Shown in pieces: positions 6,016 through 8,618 of a stretch of 8,618 nucleotides of DNA (position 1 is its first letter; each line of letters begins with the position of its first letter). The stretch spans positions 1 through 8,618 of the forward strand of contig DASPOB010000040.1 in the NCBI GenBank assembly GCA_035626235.1, in the 5' to 3' direction. This DNA is from DATFYP01 sp035626235 (GTDB lineage Archaea; Thermoproteota; Nitrososphaeria; Nitrososphaerales; Gagatemarchaeaceae). The position numbers and the translations under genes are program-made. The notes below the pieces were generated by a model. The model made no database searches and was not told the DNA's origin. It worked only from the letters and a program-made list of their open reading frames with translations.

Positions 6016-6702
6016 ATGAAGCGGCGGAAGCCGGGGCTGCAGCACAAATGGGCCTACGTCGTGAACTCGCTGCAAGAGATTGTTCCCTCATACGAAAGAG
6101 CCTCCAGTAGGATTTCCCTCTACGCCGACAGGAGGATGCGCGCGGAGGCCGTGTCCTTCGCGGTGACCAAGGGGAGCCTGATCCTTGACCTCGGCTCGGG
6201 GCCCGGGACCATGTCAAGGGTGGTTGTAGCAGCAGGCGGAGCGCCCGTGCTATTGGACGCGTCGCGAGTCATGCTGAAGGCGTCGGGGTTCACCAACGCC
6301 GTTCAAGGTATCTTCGAGTACCTTCCGTTCAGGGAGGAGGTGTTCGACGGGGCGGTGTCCGGATTCGCCCTGCGTGATGCCCACGAGCTTCACCTGGCCC
6401 TTGCCCAGCTCGCCAGGGTCCTGAAGAGAGAGGGTCGCTTCGCGCTCTGCGACCTGGGGAAGCCCGACGACCCCCTGAAGGCCCTGGCGGTGGCGATGTA
6501 CATCCGAGTCATGCCTCCGTTGATCGGACTCGCTTCGGTAGGGAGGGTTGGCCTCAGGTACGGGTCGCTGTTCGACACCTACACCCTTGTCCTCCACAAC
6601 TCGGAACTGGCTTCCCTGCTTGGCCGCTACCTGGGGAGCACCTCGCTGCACGAAACTCAGATGGGTGGGTCGATAGTGGTCAAGTGCGTCAAAGACGCCT
6701 AG
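6016..6702 (+). CDS. UbiE/MenG-like class I SAM-dependent methyltransferase
   Basis: This is a Rossmann-fold methyltransferase of 228 residues. The SAM-binding motif I is LILDLGSGPGTMS (55-67), and the acidic end of strand 2 is LLDAS (79-83). Several segments recall the quinone-ring C-methylases UbiE/MenG: an N-terminal YERASSRISLYADRRMR (26-42) like the family's YD..N...S....R.WR; FALRDAHELHLALAQLARVLK (118-138) like GLRNV...AL.E..RVLKPGG; a Lys-Pro-x2-Pro-Leu stretch (149-154) before the variable helices; and a final MGGSIVVK (216-223) matching the GGIVA end. This points to methylation of a demethylmenaquinone-like ring at the membrane face, but the exact acceptor cannot be told. The frame is open far upstream inside the previous gene, but residues there are Arg/Pro/His-rich shadow; ATG 6016, 20 bases after the previous stop and behind GGGGA, is the sensible start. 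Its TAG overlaps the stop of the convergent DHH gene. Confidence 0.85.
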   Translation: MKRRKPGLQHKWAYVVNSLQEIVPSYERASSRISLYADRRMRAEAVSFAVTKGSLILDLGSGPGTMSRVVVAAGGAPVLLDASRVMLKASGFTNAVQGIFEYLPFREEVFDGAVSGFALRDAHELHLALAQLARVLKREGRFALCDLGKPDDPLKALAVAMYIRVMPPLIGLASVGRVGLRYGSLFDTYTLVLHNSELASLLGRYLGSTSLHETQMGGSIVVKCVKDA

Positions 6703-7655
6703 ACTTTCTTCGCCAGGGCGTCGAGCATCTGGTCGGCTTTCGAGATGGGGACCCGGCAACCTGCAGCCTTTCTGTGGCCGCCGCCGCTCCCTCCCAGCCT
6801 GGCTGCGATCTTGGCGATCGTCCTCCCAAGGTGGACGCGGCACTCGGAGGTGGAGCGCAGGCTCACCTCGTACCACCCCTCCTGCTGCTGCTTCATCGCG
6901 ACCCCTACCGGGACCTCAAAGGCGCCGATCACGAGGTTTGCGACGTTCCCCGTGGAGTGCTGGGTGGTGAGCACGTAGGCCAATCGGCCTTTCCTCTTCC
7001 CCTGGGCCTTCACCATCTCCCCTAGCCTGGCCTCGGCGTCCAGCTGCTCGACGGCCGCCTGTGGGACTCCCTGGATCTCATGGGGGTGCTTCATCTTCGA
7101 CAGCTCGCTCACCACCATTTCGGGGAATCCCTCCTCATCGGCTCTCCTGTCGAGAGCGAGCGAGAGGAGAGTGGCTTCGAGAAGGACGAAGTGCCTGTCC
7201 CCCTGCTCCATCAACTTCCTCGCCACGGGGGAGTCGTCCATGTAGTCGGTCACGGCGCCACAGAGGGCAATTAGGCGCGCCCTTTCGGGGAGGGCGCTCT
7301 TGAAGGTCTTGTAGGTCAGGATGCTGGCGCATTCGCCGATGTCGTGGACCAAGTGTACCCCTGCCCTCCTGACCTGGCGCTTCGCACTTTCTGACATGTA
7401 GTGGTGGTCGATGTGAGTCACGTCGGCGTGCCTCGCAAGCCTCTTCATTTCCGCGAGGTACTCGGGAAAGTCGGCGCTGTCCGCGCCGAGGTCCGATATG
7501 ACCACCCTGTCGGCGTCGTCCGGGATTCTTCTCAGGCTCTCGACGAAATCATTGTAGTCACAGAGTATGATCTGCCCCCCGGTCGCGGCAACGGCCAGGG
7601 ACCCAGACCCGAGGCCGTCAACGTCCTTCCTGTGCGAAACGCAGTATGCCTTCAT
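6699..7655 (-). CDS. DHH/DHHA1-family phosphoesterase
   Basis: The 318-residue protein has the two-domain build of RecJ/NrnA-like phosphoesterases, which hydrolyse phosphodiester or phosphomonoester bonds in short nucleic acids or nucleotides with two divalent metals. DHH domain: motif I SHRKDVDGLGSGS (7-19; His8, Asp11, Asp13), motif II ISDLGAD (53-59; Asp55), motif III HIDHH (81-85), motif IV GAVTDYMDD (133-141; Asp137). DHHA1 domain: LGGSGGGHRKAAG (287-299), the substrate-binding GGGH turn with a basic residue following. All metal ligands look intact. The length is that of small archaeal DHH proteins (nanoRNase or RecJ-like), not the larger bacterial RecJ. The exact substrate, whether oligoribonucleotide, pAp, cyclic-dinucleotide product or single-stranded DNA, cannot be read from sequence. 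The ATG at 7655 lies 28 bases from a TATA-like box, giving a leaderless message. Converges on the methyltransferase with a four-base overlap. Confidence 0.92.
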   Translation of the reverse strand: MKAYCVSHRKDVDGLGSGSLAVAATGGQIILCDYNDFVESLRRIPDDADRVVISDLGADSADFPEYLAEMKRLARHADVTHIDHHYMSESAKRQVRRAGVHLVHDIGECASILTYKTFKSALPERARLIALCGAVTDYMDDSPVARKLMEQGDRHFVLLEATLLSLALDRRADEEGFPEMVVSELSKMKHPHEIQGVPQAAVEQLDAEARLGEMVKAQGKRKGRLAYVLTTQHSTGNVANLVIGAFEVPVGVAMKQQQEGWYEVSLRSTSECRVHLGRTIAKIAARLGGSGGGHRKAAGCRVPISKADQMLDALAKKV

Positions 7656-7678
7656 TCGACAGGTCGAAGTGGCCCCCG

Positions 7679-7687
7679 CATTTAAGC
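7679..7687 (-). promoter_or_regulatory. TATA-like box for the DHH gene, across the stop codon of the upstream gene
   Basis: On the minus strand GCTTAAATG is centred 28 bases before the ATG at 7655, the same spacing as for tgtA and the aldolase gene. Its TAA (7684-7682) is also the stop codon of the four-helix membrane protein, so the promoter is embedded in the end of that gene. Confidence 0.55.
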
Positions 7688-8140
7688 AGCTACGACGGTC
7701 AATGCGGTCTGGGCCCTGATGGCCCTCCTCCAGATCAGGTAAGAGATAGGCGCCCTCAGGGCAGCCCAGATCGAAGGGAGGACCAGGACGTACACGAGCA
7801 GCTGGAATCCCAGTCCGACGCTAAGCCCGGAGGAACTCACGGACAGCGCTCCGCCGTTGGTCACCAGCCACAGGTAGACCGCGCTAAGGAGTGCTGCTCC
7901 GGAGATGAAAGGAACCGCGACTGCCATCCCCTGGAAGAAGGCCGCCCCAACGTCGAGGATGATGAACAGAATTCCGAATTCGTAGACGAAGGTCGGGATG
8001 GTCAGCGGGGTCCCCGGCACCTTGCCAACGAGCAGCACCCCGACATAGTAGGGGATCACGATCCAGAGGACTGCGTTGAGCAGGAGCGCCCAGATCGCGC
8101 TCGTGACTCTCTTCCTGGTGGGCACGTTCGGGTTGTACAC
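7682..8140 (-). CDS. Four-helix integral membrane protein, family unknown
   Basis: This 152-residue protein is nearly all hydrophobic. A short basic N-terminus (about 1-13, with RKR at 9-11) is followed by helices at roughly 14-38, 50-68, 72-94 and 106-128, and then a basic stretch (WRRAIRAQ, 137-144), consistent with both ends in the cytoplasm. Loops are short; the one near 95-105 is Ser/Gly-rich. No catalytic or transport motif is recognisable. Translation starts at GTG 8140, three bases after the stop of the gene at 8144. Its ribosome site GGAGGCG lies inside the last codons of that gene, so the two are translationally coupled and probably work together at the membrane. A 280-codon open frame on the other strand across this region is a GC-driven shadow, rich in Asp, Gln, Arg and His. 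Confidence 0.75.
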   Translation of the reverse strand: MYNPNVPTRKRVTSAIWALLLNAVLWIVIPYYVGVLLVGKVPGTPLTIPTFVYEFGILFIILDVGAAFFQGMAVAVPFISGAALLSAVYLWLVTNGGALSVSSSGLSVGLGFQLLVYVLVLPSIWAALRAPISYLIWRRAIRAQTALTVVAA

Positions 8141-8143
8141 GCT

Positions 8144-8618
8144 TTAGGCGCCTCCAGCGTCAATGAACCCGCCCAGGTTCACTCCGATCGAGAGGGTGGC
8201 GAAGGGCTCCAGCGAGATCGTAACAGTGCCGTTGATCGTGCTGTCGCCGGACGACGCGAACTCCTGGGCGTTGAGCACCGTCATCTTGAAGCGAAGGACC
8301 CCCTGTTGGCCTGCAGGGACGCTCAGGCTCGAGGGGTCGCACACGACGTCGGAGTTGGACGTATCACAGGTTACTGTCACGCTCAGGGTGTAGAGCCCCC
8401 GGTTGGGGACGGTCACGTTGAGAGAGACGATTTCGGACGAGCCTTGCATCGTTATCCTGCCGGGGGACTGCAGGGCGCCGCCCCCTAGGTAGGGCCTAAC
8501 CCCTGTGTAATCCTCGTATACCGAGTAGAAGACTGTCCCCATTACGAGGATGACGATGACGGCTATCGTCGCAGTGACTCCCCTTAGTGCCCAGATGCCT
8601 CCTGGGGTCTTCCACTTC
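8144..8618 (-). CDS. Membrane-anchored outer protein with beta-rich domain, 5' end outside window
   Basis: The frame is open from the right edge to TAA at 8146-8144, giving 157 visible residues. An internal ATG at 8542 would cut the membrane helix in two, so the real start lies beyond the window. The visible part begins with a basic patch (KWKTPGGIWALRG), then a hydrophobic helix at about 14-34, typical of a signal anchor. The rest is an outer domain with strand-like alternating Val/Thr/Ser segments (SLNVTVPNRGLYTLSVTVTC at 65-84; GTVTISLEPFATLSIGV at 130-146), resembling an Ig- or CARDB-like beta sandwich, though I cannot name the family. Cys84 and Cys93 are placed for a disulphide, and Asn67 and Asn129 lie in N-x-T sequons. 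It is coupled with the four-helix protein downstream. No enzyme motif is seen, and a structural, adhesion or complex-partner role is only a guess. Confidence 0.72.
   Translation of the reverse strand, partial: KWKTPGGIWALRGVTATIAVIVILVMGTVFYSVYEDYTGVRPYLGGGALQSPGRITMQGSSEIVSLNVTVPNRGLYTLSVTVTCDTSNSDVVCDPSSLSVPAGQQGVLRFKMTVLNAQEFASSGDSTINGTVTISLEPFATLSIGVNLGGFIDAGGA
8149..8155 (-). promoter_or_regulatory. Shine-Dalgarno site for the four-helix membrane protein
   Basis: The minus strand reads GGAGGCG eight bases before the GTG at 8140. It is built from the last Gly-Gly-Ala codons of the upstream gene, which then stops at 8146-8144. This supports the GTG start and translational coupling. Confidence 0.65.

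Noticed and set aside
7646..8488. 280-codon open frame on the plus strand
   Set aside because: It lies antisense to two coupled minus-strand membrane genes with good helices and a ribosome site. Its product is rich in Asp, Gln, Arg, His and Pro with no fold-like pattern, as expected for a GC-rich shadow frame.
8144..8542. A 132-residue protein starting at ATG 8542
   Set aside because: The frame continues upstream to the window edge, and this ATG falls inside the membrane helix, leaving a poor anchor. The true start is outside the window.

Overview
This is a GC-rich archaeal segment. It most resembles a chromosome of the TACK group, near the Thaumarchaeota/Nitrososphaeria or Bathyarchaeia. 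The archaeal signs are a left-edge archaeosine-type tRNA-guanine transglycosylase, an HTH-phosphoribosyltransferase regulator of the GfcR type and a stand-alone NAD(P)H-hydrate dehydratase. There are also TATA-like boxes 28-30 bases before several ATG starts (leaderless mRNAs), together with Shine-Dalgarno-led TTG and GTG starts. The placement rests on gene family resemblance read by eye, not on a search. I see no mobile element, CRISPR array, tRNA, rRNA or broken gene, and no gene-free stretch longer than about 300 bases. The window looks like ordinary chromosome.

Left part (1-3051): tgtA runs leftward off the window edge and is divergent from a rightward pair, gfcR-nnrD. The roughly 160-base divergent region carries one TATA-like box for each side. 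gfcR encodes a sugar- or nucleotide-sensing type transcription regulator, and nnrD follows 10 bases later with a metabolite-repair dehydratase.

Middle (3114-6702): first comes a small two-helix membrane protein with its own promoter. Next is a class I aldolase of the DHDPS/N-acetylneuraminate lyase superfamily, whose leaderless promoter points to the ATG at 3713 rather than the one at 3692. It is followed by a 427-residue protein of no function I recognise, with conserved-looking His/Asp/Glu motifs. Last is a UbiE/MenG-like SAM methyltransferase starting 20 bases after it. The last three share a strand and may form an operon. The aldolase and the 427-residue protein are the best candidates here for undescribed metabolism.

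Right part (6699-8618, minus strand): a DHH/DHHA1 phosphoesterase converges on the methyltransferase so tightly that the two stop codons share one CTAG palindrome. Upstream of it, and transcribed the same way, lies a coupled pair: a membrane-anchored beta-rich outer protein (5' end beyond the window) and a four-helix membrane protein. The TATA-like box of the DHH gene lies across the stop codon of the four-helix protein.
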